From: Candidatus Electrothrix scaldis
GTDB lineage: Bacteria > Desulfobacterota > Desulfobulbia > Desulfobulbales > Desulfobulbaceae
Reading direction: 5' to 3'
Length of the DNA: 64,000 nucleotides
NCBI GenBank assembly: GCA_033584155.1
Contig: CP138355.1
Location: 3,481,826 to 3,545,825 of the forward strand
Shown piece after piece: positions 35,863 through 44,043 of the stretch. The translations under genes and the position numbers were made by a program. The notes under the pieces were generated by a model. The model did not search any database and was not told the DNA's origin. It was given only the letters and a program-made list of their open reading frames with translations. Numbering within the stretch: position 1 is the stretch's first letter; each line of letters starts with the position of its first letter.

Positions 35863-36915
35863 TTATCCTGCAATTTTTGCAGCCTGCACCATATTCCGTA
35901 ATTTCGCGATCACCGTTGCATGATCCAGCATAGCCAGACCGCAGTCCGGGGCAGCAATCAGGCGTTCCGCATCAATATGCTCCAAGGCCTGTTGCAGGCG
36001 GGCGGTTATTTCATCAACCTGCTCTATTCTGGATCGGGCAATGGCAATGACACCGAAAATGACGGTCGTTTGACGAAAATGCTCCAGGAGCTTCAGGTCA
36101 TTGTTCTGATGCGCATCTTCAATGGAAACTGCATCAATGTCCGCCGCATCCAAAGGCGCGGCCAGCTGAAAATAGGCGGCCCGATCCGCCTTATAATAAT
36201 TTTCGTCGTCCACCCTGGCCGGATAACCGCAGCAGATATGGGTTATTCGGGTCACCGAATCGGGCAGGTTGTGAAAACAACGTTCCAAGTTTTCTATACC
36301 GAAGGCAAGTGCCTTGTCCGGCTGCCGGGCAAAGAGCGGTTCATCAATCTGAATCCGTTGACATCCGGCCTCTGCCAAGGCCAGTATTTCGTACTGTAAA
36401 GCAGCTGCCAATTCTCGACAAAGCTGCCGCTCATCATTGTAGTATCCGTCAAAAAGTGAGTCGTTCAGGGTTAAGGGACCGGGAATGGTCACGGTTATCG
36501 GGCGGTTTGTTGCGGCCTGCGCAATTTTCCAATCCCGTACCAAAAAATGCTCATAAGCCCGAACAGGCCCTGCAATGGTGGGCACTTTATTGAACCATGC
36601 ACCGGAGCGCATCGTTTTTTCAGTTAACCTGGAAAAGTCAATGCCCTTAAGATGGCGACAGTGGTAGTGGATGTAGTTTTCTCGGCGAACTTCGCCGTCC
36701 GTAGGGAAATCAATGCCTAGGTTAACCTGTTCCTGTACTACCTCCTGTGCAGCCCTGTCCATAACTTTTTCCGTATTTTCCTCCGAGCGCAGAGTGTATT
36801 CATTATACGCTGTGACAGAATCCGTCTGAACCGTATCCCCGTCCTGAAACCAATCAGGAACAGCAAGGTACGCGGGTTTAGGATATGCTCCTATGGTGGC
36901 GGTTAACAATGTCAT
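35863..36915 (-). CDS. MetE catalytic-core-like methyltransferase (cobalamin-independent type)
   Basis: 350 residues, matching only the C-terminal catalytic barrel of MetE; the N-terminal half is absent. The zinc ligands are kept: HIC in ITHICCGYP, Glu in VSIEDAHQNNDLKLL, and Cys in APDCGLAML. QIDEPLFAR and the DGEVRRENYI loop are also seen. Such core proteins methylate homocysteine or act on other thiols (the coenzyme M-epoxyalkane enzymes are relatives). The methyl donor is unknown. First gene of the phosphonate operon, with AAAGGAAG before the ATG. Confidence 0.85.
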   Translation of the reverse strand: MTLLTATIGAYPKPAYLAVPDWFQDGDTVQTDSVTAYNEYTLRSEENTEKVMDRAAQEVVQEQVNLGIDFPTDGEVRRENYIHYHCRHLKGIDFSRLTEKTMRSGAWFNKVPTIAGPVRAYEHFLVRDWKIAQAATNRPITVTIPGPLTLNDSLFDGYYNDERQLCRELAAALQYEILALAEAGCQRIQIDEPLFARQPDKALAFGIENLERCFHNLPDSVTRITHICCGYPARVDDENYYKADRAAYFQLAAPLDAADIDAVSIEDAHQNNDLKLLEHFRQTTVIFGVIAIARSRIEQVDEITARLQQALEHIDAERLIAAPDCGLAMLDHATVIAKLRNMVQAAKIAG

Positions 36916-37038
36916 ATATTCTTCCTTTGAGGCATTTTCGGCAGACGCCTTCCGGCTCTTCTTTCAACTTTTTCATGCAAAATAAAAAAAAATCAATCGA
37001 ACATACTGAAATATCAAGACATCACATCTAATATCGCA

Positions 37039-37067
37039 AAATTCACCCTCGGAAAAAGGGCGAATTT
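37039..37067 (-). terminator. Terminator of the MscS gene
   Basis: On the minus strand AAATTC-G-CCCT pairs with AGGG-T-GAATTT around a TTTTCCG loop, just past the channel gene's stop and followed by TTGCG. It separates the channel transcript from the phosphonate operon, whose promoter should lie in 36,920-37,035. Confidence 0.7.
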
Positions 37068-37068
37068 A

Positions 37069-39330
37069 TCAGGCTGCTTTGTTCTCCGGCAAGGCTTTTG
37101 CTTGCTCAGGATGATGCACTTCAACGGGTTTGAGCTGGAGAATATTCCATCCATATTTATTAGCAGCCCGCAGACAAATATGCGTTACGGTGCGTTTGAT
37201 TCCGCTGTATTTGGCCGCTATCTCAGGACGCGCCTGAATCCATACAAGGAAACTGAGAGAAGTTTCATCTAACGAACCAAGTTCAACCCACGGATTTTCA
37301 ATGTCGATAATGTGTTCCGCGTAAGGTAACTTTTTGGCCTCTTCCCTAACAAAAGAAATGAGTTTATCAACAATTTCCTGATACTCCCTATGCTGATAGG
37401 AAAGACGAAAGGTAATACCCACCCAGAACGGCCTCGCCAGACTCAGTAAAGTACTATTCATGAAAACACTGGTAGGCATATATTCATCCATATCACAACC
37501 GTACCAATCAAGTTTAACATACTGCGGTGTAATCATGAGTACCTTACGCATGATATTGCCATTGACCAAAACGACTTCACCTTCCTTACAAGGAAACCAA
37601 GGTTCGCTTTCATCATAAGGCCGCGAGCGCATTCCAACCAGATCTTTCAAGGGGAGACGAAGGGTACCACCGGTGAGGAGCGGATTATTCAGATAACTGT
37701 ACACCCCCATCATTTCCACTCGGTACGGGATACCGTCAACCATAACTTTTTCCCCCTGACGGACAGGTCCAAAACCGAGGAGCAACTTAATCTGCTCAAC
37801 AAACTGCGGTAAAGTATTCCGCGCTCCCCAAATGATCCCGATAACCAACAGCAACACAATAGCCAGAATCAACCAGTCTCCTGAAGTAAACAGAACTGCA
37901 ATCAGAGCACCAGTGGCAACGATAAGTGCAAGTCCGTAGAGCATAACATCCACAAGATTTGCCCAAAACATATATTTCGGCGACCTGTGTAACGGACTGA
38001 TCCACTGAATTCCTTTCTGGATAAAACGGAAGAGCAAGTAAATCCCCACAAAAGCAAGCAGGGCGAAAAAGAGATTTTTACCCCGATTCTTGACAAAAGA
38101 ATCAAAAAATACTTTGAATGAAGTCAGGAGAGACTTGCGTTCGTTTTCGGCTTTAAGAAGCTGATTCTTAGCAGCCTCTTCCTGAGTGACAAATTCTTTT
38201 TCCAGTTGCACCCAGTATTCTTTCCAGGATTCAAGGCGACCTTTCACCTTTTTATCTGAAACTTTTTCCAGAAACTTATCTAAATCCTCAGAGGCCTGCT
38301 GTATTTGTGGAATGCGTTTCTCAAGGTATAGTATCTGACTACGGAGTCTTTCCATTTTGCGGGGACGTTCGGTAGTCTCCTTCAGCTCCACAATGATGGG
38401 AGAAAAAATTTCTTTGAGTTCTTTTTCCCAATCAACCTCTTTCCCCTCTTTTTTCAGAAAAGTATTGTAGTCAATTCCGGTTGTGAGAAGAGAAAAATCA
38501 TTCTCTGTCTTTTCCAGACGATCATTTAATTCGCTCAGATAGGATGAAATATTTTTTTTCTGCTCCTCAGACCCGGCATTTTTCAACTCAGCTTCGTATT
38601 TTTTAATCTCTTTCTTGATTGAGTCGCTTGACTCAACCATGTCGCTGAGCGTTCCAATTTTCTTGGCGAACAGTGCCTGCTCCAGGATATGTCTGGTGAT
38701 AACCTCTGCCTGGTCGCTTTCTTGTCCAGCCTCCTTCAACACAGCTGTAATCTGCTCTGTTTGTGTTCCGTCAATATCTGATATAATTTGAGAGAGCCTG
38801 TTCTCCTGTTGCTTGAAAAGATTATGCTGTTTTCTTAGCTCATCAGAGAGTTTCTTCTTCTCTTCCTCCTGCTGCGTACTTTCAAGTACCTCCTCGTTCT
38901 TTTCAATATCTCTCCAGATTCTTTCCATTTTCAAAGCAACGGGAGCAGCTTGTACAATCGCCTTTATAAATTTCTGTCGTTCATGGACAAGATTCAGGAC
39001 AGTTTCAAGCTCCTCCTCCGAAAATGCTAGCCCCTGTAGATCTTCGACAAGTTGCGCTTCGGAAAATTCTTTATCTTTCAGTTCTCCGATTTGTTCAAAC
39101 TTCTCGTCAGAAATTCTGCCCTCCAAACTTTGGACTATGCTCCCATCAAAGAGAAACAAACCTTCAGGTTGCATCTGCTCGTCCGCCTGAGCGGCCTGCT
39201 GTTGCGCTTGCTCACCACCAGCTTTAACAGGACTCTCCTGATCTTGCTGTGCCCATACCGGGTTCAGCAGAACCAATAGCAAAATTCCTATAACTGAACA
39301 GTACCTTCTAATACAGCTATTCTGTTTCAT
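37069..39330 (-). CDS. Large MscS-family mechanosensitive channel
   Basis: 753 residues. A signal peptide (1-27, cut after VWA) leads into a long periplasmic region (about 40-400) that is acidic, Glu/Lys-rich and predicted coiled coil. Three or four membrane helices follow (about 415-530; LLLVIGIIWGARNTLPQFVEQ is the pore-helix region), then the MscS beta-domain (GEKVMVDGIPYRVEMMGVYS) and C-terminal domain. Large MscS types with periplasmic extensions protect against osmotic shock or gate on ligands. It is 88 bp downstream of the methyltransferase triplet. Confidence 0.88.
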   Translation of the reverse strand: MKQNSCIRRYCSVIGILLLVLLNPVWAQQDQESPVKAGGEQAQQQAAQADEQMQPEGLFLFDGSIVQSLEGRISDEKFEQIGELKDKEFSEAQLVEDLQGLAFSEEELETVLNLVHERQKFIKAIVQAAPVALKMERIWRDIEKNEEVLESTQQEEEKKKLSDELRKQHNLFKQQENRLSQIISDIDGTQTEQITAVLKEAGQESDQAEVITRHILEQALFAKKIGTLSDMVESSDSIKKEIKKYEAELKNAGSEEQKKNISSYLSELNDRLEKTENDFSLLTTGIDYNTFLKKEGKEVDWEKELKEIFSPIIVELKETTERPRKMERLRSQILYLEKRIPQIQQASEDLDKFLEKVSDKKVKGRLESWKEYWVQLEKEFVTQEEAAKNQLLKAENERKSLLTSFKVFFDSFVKNRGKNLFFALLAFVGIYLLFRFIQKGIQWISPLHRSPKYMFWANLVDVMLYGLALIVATGALIAVLFTSGDWLILAIVLLLVIGIIWGARNTLPQFVEQIKLLLGFGPVRQGEKVMVDGIPYRVEMMGVYSYLNNPLLTGGTLRLPLKDLVGMRSRPYDESEPWFPCKEGEVVLVNGNIMRKVLMITPQYVKLDWYGCDMDEYMPTSVFMNSTLLSLARPFWVGITFRLSYQHREYQEIVDKLISFVREEAKKLPYAEHIIDIENPWVELGSLDETSLSFLVWIQARPEIAAKYSGIKRTVTHICLRAANKYGWNILQLKPVEVHHPEQAKALPENKAA

Positions 39331-39418
39331 TTTTTTTAAAGTTCCTTAGTAGGATTTTTCGTTTTCAAACCAGAAAAGAAAGGAAATCAACAGGACGGGA
39401 CTCTTCACGAATGGAAAA

Positions 39419-40093
39419 TTATAACAAACTATATGTGAAAAGCTCATGTTGGACAGAACTCCCGTCCAACAATTTTCGATGTCTATACTTCTGACGGTTA
39501 AGGAGGATATATTGCTCATTCATCCATTGCAGAATATCCTGTCGACGACGATGGAAAGGGTCCTCCACCAAATTGAAAACAACATAGGATGGTTTTGCCA
39601 ACAAAGCAAGATAATATTTATAATCTTTTAAGGTTAGATGATTTGCAGCTCCACAAATTATCAGACAATTGATATTTTTAACCTTGAGCTCAGAGAGATC
39701 GTCTTCTGGAAGTAAAAAACATGTATCGTACACACCGGGTGTATCACGCTCTAGCGCAGTCAATGCTTCCGGTGTAACCTCAACACCAGCAAGATATTCA
39801 ATAATAAAACGATTGCAGTCTCTTATTCTCTTGCCCATAAGGCCGCTGCCGCAGGCAATGTCAGCTATTCTCATTGGCAAATTCTGCGGGATAAAAGTAA
39901 GCATTGCCTTCTCTACAGCAGCATAAATGCCACATTGCAGGAAATCTGCAATCAGACAACGATAAAGATCGCGATGGCTATAGAGGAATTGATAATCCCA
40001 GATGTGAAATTTCTGTTCCACACCATTAGGAAACCGTACGCTCAGCAGCTCATCTCCTTGTTGTCCAGCTTTGACGCAGCTGAAGCTATACAT
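39419..40093 (-). CDS. Methyltransferase-fold protein of unknown substrate
   Basis: 224 residues. Motif I reads MRIADIACGSGLMGKRI (about 73-89) and an acidic pair follows at YLAGVEVTPEAL, as in Rossmann-type SAM methyltransferases. ICLIICGAANHLT-like sequence (NCLIICGAANHLTLKDYKYY, about 140-159) would be motif IV. The N-terminal 70 residues have no match I recognise. It overlaps the cysteine-synthase-like gene by 8 bases, so the two are translationally coupled and probably act together. Confidence 0.75.
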   Translation of the reverse strand: MYSFSCVKAGQQGDELLSVRFPNGVEQKFHIWDYQFLYSHRDLYRCLIADFLQCGIYAAVEKAMLTFIPQNLPMRIADIACGSGLMGKRIRDCNRFIIEYLAGVEVTPEALTALERDTPGVYDTCFLLPEDDLSELKVKNINCLIICGAANHLTLKDYKYYLALLAKPSYVVFNLVEDPFHRRRQDILQWMNEQYILLNRQKYRHRKLLDGSSVQHELFTYSLL

Positions 40094-41063
40094 TCAACAC
40101 CTCTATATGCTGTTCCTGCAAAAAAGATGGGTTATAAATTTTTGATAAATACTTGACACCGTGGTCGCAAAGGATAGTCACAATAACTCCTGTATCAAGT
40201 CGCTCACTCAGTTTTTGACAAGCTGAAAGATTTAACCCACTGCTGCCGCCAACAAAAAGGCCTTCTGTTTGCGCCAACTGATGACAGCAGGCGACAGCTT
40301 CCTCATCAGAGACATTAATGACCTCATCAATCAAAGAAAAGTCCGCGCAACCAGAGGGAGTTGCTTTTCCAGCCCCTTCAATGAAATATTTTTTTCGAGA
40401 AAGTTTTTCGAAAGGACGTTGTTTGTATTGCCAATAGTAATCAGAAACCCCTGAATACAGAGGGTCAGCAAGTACAACGTGAATGTCTCTGTTTTGCTCC
40501 TTTAAGTAGCCTGCTGTTCCACCGATACATCCAAAGGTAGAGGACGTCATAACCAGACAGCTGACCTCTCCTTGGCTTTGCCTCCATATCTCCGGCCCCA
40601 AGGTTGCATAATAAGCCTGGGGATTATCAGGATTATCGTACTGATTAATATCAAAATAGCCGTGTTTTTTTGCCAGCTCCCCGGCATACTCCATATATTC
40701 TTCTTCATCAACAACAAGAAGCTTGGCATTAAAGGCGCGGATATGATCCCTTTTCTCGGAGCTGCATTTCTCAGAAGTGACCACAATAACCTTATATCCC
40801 TTTACCGCCCCCAGCATAGCGACACTTAAGCCGGTGTTTCCGCTTGAAGCACAAATGATAGTGTCTCCTGGCTGCAAATCTTTTTTTCCTTCTGCCTCAA
40901 GCAATATATAGTTGATCAAGCGATCCTTCATACTTAGGCCAGGATTCATAAACTCACACTTTGCATAGAGTTGGACAGAATCGTTCACCATTGTACTCAC
41001 ATCAACCAGTGGAGTATCACCGATTAAATCAACAAGTCTTTTTGGAGCCAAAGAAGTCGTCAT
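40086..41063 (-). CDS. Cysteine synthase / cystathionine beta-synthase family PLP enzyme
   Basis: 325 residues from the ATG at 41063, whose ATGA overlaps the stop of the upstream gene; the frame is open to 41102 but inside that gene. Fold-type II PLP enzyme: LIGDTPLVDV (13-22), the PLP lysine in NPGLSMKDRL (Lys46), the ASSGNTGLSVA loop and the phosphate loop FGCIGGTAGY, a variant of GTGGT. Members join or exchange groups at the beta carbon of serine-type amino acids with a sulfur or other nucleophile. The flanking methyltransferases suggest a special substrate. Confidence 0.85.
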   Translation of the reverse strand: MTTSLAPKRLVDLIGDTPLVDVSTMVNDSVQLYAKCEFMNPGLSMKDRLINYILLEAEGKKDLQPGDTIICASSGNTGLSVAMLGAVKGYKVIVVTSEKCSSEKRDHIRAFNAKLLVVDEEEYMEYAGELAKKHGYFDINQYDNPDNPQAYYATLGPEIWRQSQGEVSCLVMTSSTFGCIGGTAGYLKEQNRDIHVVLADPLYSGVSDYYWQYKQRPFEKLSRKKYFIEGAGKATPSGCADFSLIDEVINVSDEEAVACCHQLAQTEGLFVGGSSGLNLSACQKLSERLDTGVIVTILCDHGVKYLSKIYNPSFLQEQHIEVLNV

Positions 41064-41764
41064 GATTTTCTGAATTCTAGAATATAGATTTTCTTCTTCC
41101 ACTGCTCACCTTGCCAAATGAGCTCACGTCCTATCCGTTCATCCTCTTGCATCTCTTCCACAGCCGGATAAAAAACTTCTCGTAGCGGCACAGTTGCGAC
41201 GCATTTCCTTATCCCTGCCAAGCCCGCCTGGCTTGCATATTCCAACACGTTATCAATGAACAGTACTGATGAAATTCCAAGATAGGCTCTGCTCCTTGCA
41301 GGCAAAGAGTCAGACAGCCATTCTATAAATTGATCAATCAAGTTACGACCATCAGCTCCGCCATCACGAAAAACGCGTTCCCGGCTATCGCTGTATCGTG
41401 TAATTGGTACAAGATCTGTCGGTAGTTGCGGCGGGTTAAAAAAAACAGCATCCAGCTGGTATTCAGTCGGATCAATCTGCTGAAAAGGAATATTGAGGAG
41501 ACAATAGGAGGATTCAGCAATGCGATGATGCCGCAGGTTTTGCTGCGTCAAGCGAATCGCATCTTTTTGAATATCATTAAAACAAACAAAGCTGCTTTCG
41601 TTAAGCAGGGCATATATCCCGACAATGCCGCTTCCGCAGCCGATATCCAGCAGGCGCGCAGGACGTTCCTGCGACAGAGCCTCGCACATCAGTTTGCTAA
41701 ACGGAGTTTTTTCAGGAATGCCCTCGTTGTTATACAGGTGAAGCTCATCAAATTGTACGACCAT
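41060..41764 (-). CDS. HemK-like methyltransferase with NPPQ motif
   Basis: 234 residues from the ATG at 41764 (AAGGAC about 10 bases upstream). Motif I is RLLDIGCGSGIVGIYALL (about 38-55) and the NPPQ motif (FFNPPQLPTDL, about 108-118) marks enzymes methylating planar amide or amine nitrogens (HemK/PrmC, RsmC-like groups). The family assignment is sound but the substrate is not readable. First gene of the overlapping triplet, and 43 bases downstream of the MITE-like element's left end. Confidence 0.82.
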   Translation of the reverse strand: MVVQFDELHLYNNEGIPEKTPFSKLMCEALSQERPARLLDIGCGSGIVGIYALLNESSFVCFNDIQKDAIRLTQQNLRHHRIAESSYCLLNIPFQQIDPTEYQLDAVFFNPPQLPTDLVPITRYSDSRERVFRDGGADGRNLIDQFIEWLSDSLPARSRAYLGISSVLFIDNVLEYASQAGLAGIRKCVATVPLREVFYPAVEEMQEDERIGRELIWQGEQWKKKIYILEFRKS

Positions 41765-41807
41765 AATCAACTCGGTCCTTAAGTCTTTTCTTATAAAGTA
41801 AACCTAA

Positions 41808-41986
41808 CTGTTACAGATTTAGGGGAGCAGCCTTGATTGGATCATCAAGCCTGAAATCTCAAAAGCAAGAAACCAACAACTTATGTTTATGCCCTTCTTT
41901 CAGGTGACTTTTAGAAGCTCTCCGGCGAACAAATTAACTTACTGATATCCCATTATTTGAGATAGCCTCCCCTAATTCCGTAACAG
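41808..41986. mobile_element. 179-bp MITE-like element
   Basis: CTGTTACAGATTTAGGGGAG at 41808-41827 and its inverted counterpart CTCCCCTAATTCCGTAACAG at 41967-41986 match at 18 of 20 positions. The interior has no gene. Terminal inverted repeats, small size and lack of coding capacity fit a miniature inverted-repeat transposable element. I could not identify a clear target-site duplication or its transposase family. Confidence 0.6.
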
Positions 41987-42006
41987 TCAGAAAAAAATCT
42001 ATAGCT

Positions 42007-43917
42007 CTATAACGAAGCAGTCTTAAAAGCTTTCACCCGCCCGCTGCCCTGCCAGCCCGCCTGACGAGCCTGAACAACGAAATCAAGCGTGATGTCCCAT
42101 TTATTGAGAGGGCTAATCAGGTATAATCCATCAATAAAAGATGAAATTTTCTCTACCAGCTCTGCCGTATATTCCAGAGCCGCCTTACGCTGGTCCGCCA
42201 CCTCAGCAAAAGAGGCAAGTCGCTTGCGCAAATCAGCGGGGACATCAATGCCAGGGACTTCATTATGAAGAAATTCGGCATTTCTTGAGGATATAAGGGG
42301 AAAAATACCAGGGAACATGAGTATATTGATATGCTGAACCTGCTCCATCATTTGCTCAACCTCATCAGCAGAAAATAGAGGCTGGGTCATGGCATAGCGA
42401 GCGCCGAAAGCAACTTTTTTCTCAAGTCGTCGGATTTGCAGGTCAGGTGAGGCAGGACGAAAACTAAATGCAGCACCAATGGAAAAATTGGCCTGTTGTC
42501 TTAAAGGGCTTCCAGCCATATTCACCCCTCGATTCAGACTGTCCAGCATCCTGATTAAACCAGCAGAGCGTAAATCAAACACTCCGCTCACACCTGGTTG
42601 GTCAGTACCTGCTGCCGAGTCTCCAGAAACAGCCAGCACAGCTTCAATCCCCAGAAGATGCGCTTCCATCATGCGGGATTGGAGCCCCAAGGCATTAAGG
42701 TCACGCCCTGTCTGATGGATAATGGTTTGCACCCCAGTCCGTTGCCGAATTAAAGAGGCCATACCAAGATTCCCTGCCCGCAAGATAGCGAGTGGATTTT
42801 CTCCAAGAGAGATGGCATCAACCCCGGCCTCGGTCAGACGCTCAGCGCCAGTCAAAACAGGCTCTACATCAAGATGGGTGGGGGGATCAAGTTCAGCTAT
42901 AATAGGTAAACGCCCCGGCTGAAGATTCTCAAGAAACCCGCCATTGCGGTTTTCTTGAGTGATATTTTCCTGTACCTTTTCTTTGACTTTGACTTCCCGG
43001 ACCTGAATACGTACCGGTTTAATTTTCAGGACAGAACGAAATTCCTGGATATGCGCAGGGATTGTACCACAACACCCGCCGATGAGATGAACCCCCTTGC
43101 GGATCATTTCCTTGGCTCTGGAAGCCATATAGCCAGGTTGAGCCGGGTAGATCATGCGGTGCCCAACCACTTCCGGCATACCCGCATTAGGAAAAGCGGA
43201 AAGCGGAATACCTTCCCCTGCCAAGGTGGACATTCTGTCAATAGCCGAAACCATAGCATCAATACCCCGCCCGCAATTGGTCCCCACTATGTCAGCACCA
43301 GCTTTAATCATAGCTCTACCGCAGAGCAAAGCATCCTCTCCCTGAACGCTCATCTCACGGGCCGGAAAAACCATTTGACCGATAAGCGGGAGATCAGGAG
43401 CTTCACTCCGAGCGACTTCAATAGCAAGCAGTATTTCGCACAGGCTCGAATAGGTCTCAACAATCAGGACATCAACGCCTCCGAGTGCCAAGCCACGGAT
43501 TTGTTCGCGCAGGCTCTCCCGTATATCATCTGTGGAAAACTCCTCATCATCGCAAGGAAAGTTAATTCCAGAAGGACCAACAGACCCGGCAACGTATACT
43601 TGGTGCCCAGCCGCCTTTACAGCAATTTCTGCCCCAATCCGGTTAATCTCCTCTACACGTTCTTCTGCTCCAGATTCACGGAGCTTAAAACGATTAGCAC
43701 CGAAAGTATTGGTCTCAATCAGCTGACTTCCTGACCGAATATATTCTTCATGAGCACTAAAAATAATATCTGGAGCCTGCACATTCAGCAGGTCCAGATT
43801 TCTACCTCGTTCAACACCGCGTTCAAACAGATACGAGCCAAGGGCACCATCCGCCAGCACAACATGATCATGAATATATTCGATAAAAGGAGGTTTCATT
43901 ACGCGTTTTTTGACCAC
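42007..43917 (-). CDS. Homocysteine S-methyltransferase / methylenetetrahydrofolate reductase fusion
   Basis: 636 residues. Residues about 1-300 are a betaine/Pcf-type homocysteine methyltransferase barrel with the zinc cysteines in GTNCGRG (about 217) and GGCCGT (about 282-284). Residues about 330-620 are a MetF-like reductase (ELDPPTHLDVE, GDSAAGTDQ). Such fusions (as in Bacillus YitJ) make 5-methyl-THF and use it or SAM-type donors to methylate homocysteine without a B12 domain. The start is a GTG at 43917, or the ATG at 43899. It adds a second homocysteine-methylating protein to this region. Confidence 0.88.
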   Translation of the reverse strand: MVKKRVMKPPFIEYIHDHVVLADGALGSYLFERGVERGRNLDLLNVQAPDIIFSAHEEYIRSGSQLIETNTFGANRFKLRESGAEERVEEINRIGAEIAVKAAGHQVYVAGSVGPSGINFPCDDEEFSTDDIRESLREQIRGLALGGVDVLIVETYSSLCEILLAIEVARSEAPDLPLIGQMVFPAREMSVQGEDALLCGRAMIKAGADIVGTNCGRGIDAMVSAIDRMSTLAGEGIPLSAFPNAGMPEVVGHRMIYPAQPGYMASRAKEMIRKGVHLIGGCCGTIPAHIQEFRSVLKIKPVRIQVREVKVKEKVQENITQENRNGGFLENLQPGRLPIIAELDPPTHLDVEPVLTGAERLTEAGVDAISLGENPLAILRAGNLGMASLIRQRTGVQTIIHQTGRDLNALGLQSRMMEAHLLGIEAVLAVSGDSAAGTDQPGVSGVFDLRSAGLIRMLDSLNRGVNMAGSPLRQQANFSIGAAFSFRPASPDLQIRRLEKKVAFGARYAMTQPLFSADEVEQMMEQVQHINILMFPGIFPLISSRNAEFLHNEVPGIDVPADLRKRLASFAEVADQRKAALEYTAELVEKISSFIDGLYLISPLNKWDITLDFVVQARQAGWQGSGRVKAFKTASL

Positions 43918-44043
43918 TTACTCCCGTTGCTTATAGCGTGCTTTAGTTAATATTCTTAGCGAGGTATTCTGATCGCTCATTAACTTACCCACATCTTCCT
44001 GCATAAAAAAGACATACAATAAGAGACGAGCAACGTATCCAGA

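Noticed and set aside
43918-44043. Cobalamin riboswitch before the homocysteine methyltransferase-MTHFR gene
   Set aside because: No B12-box or matching structure is visible, and the enzyme lacks a cobalamin domain.
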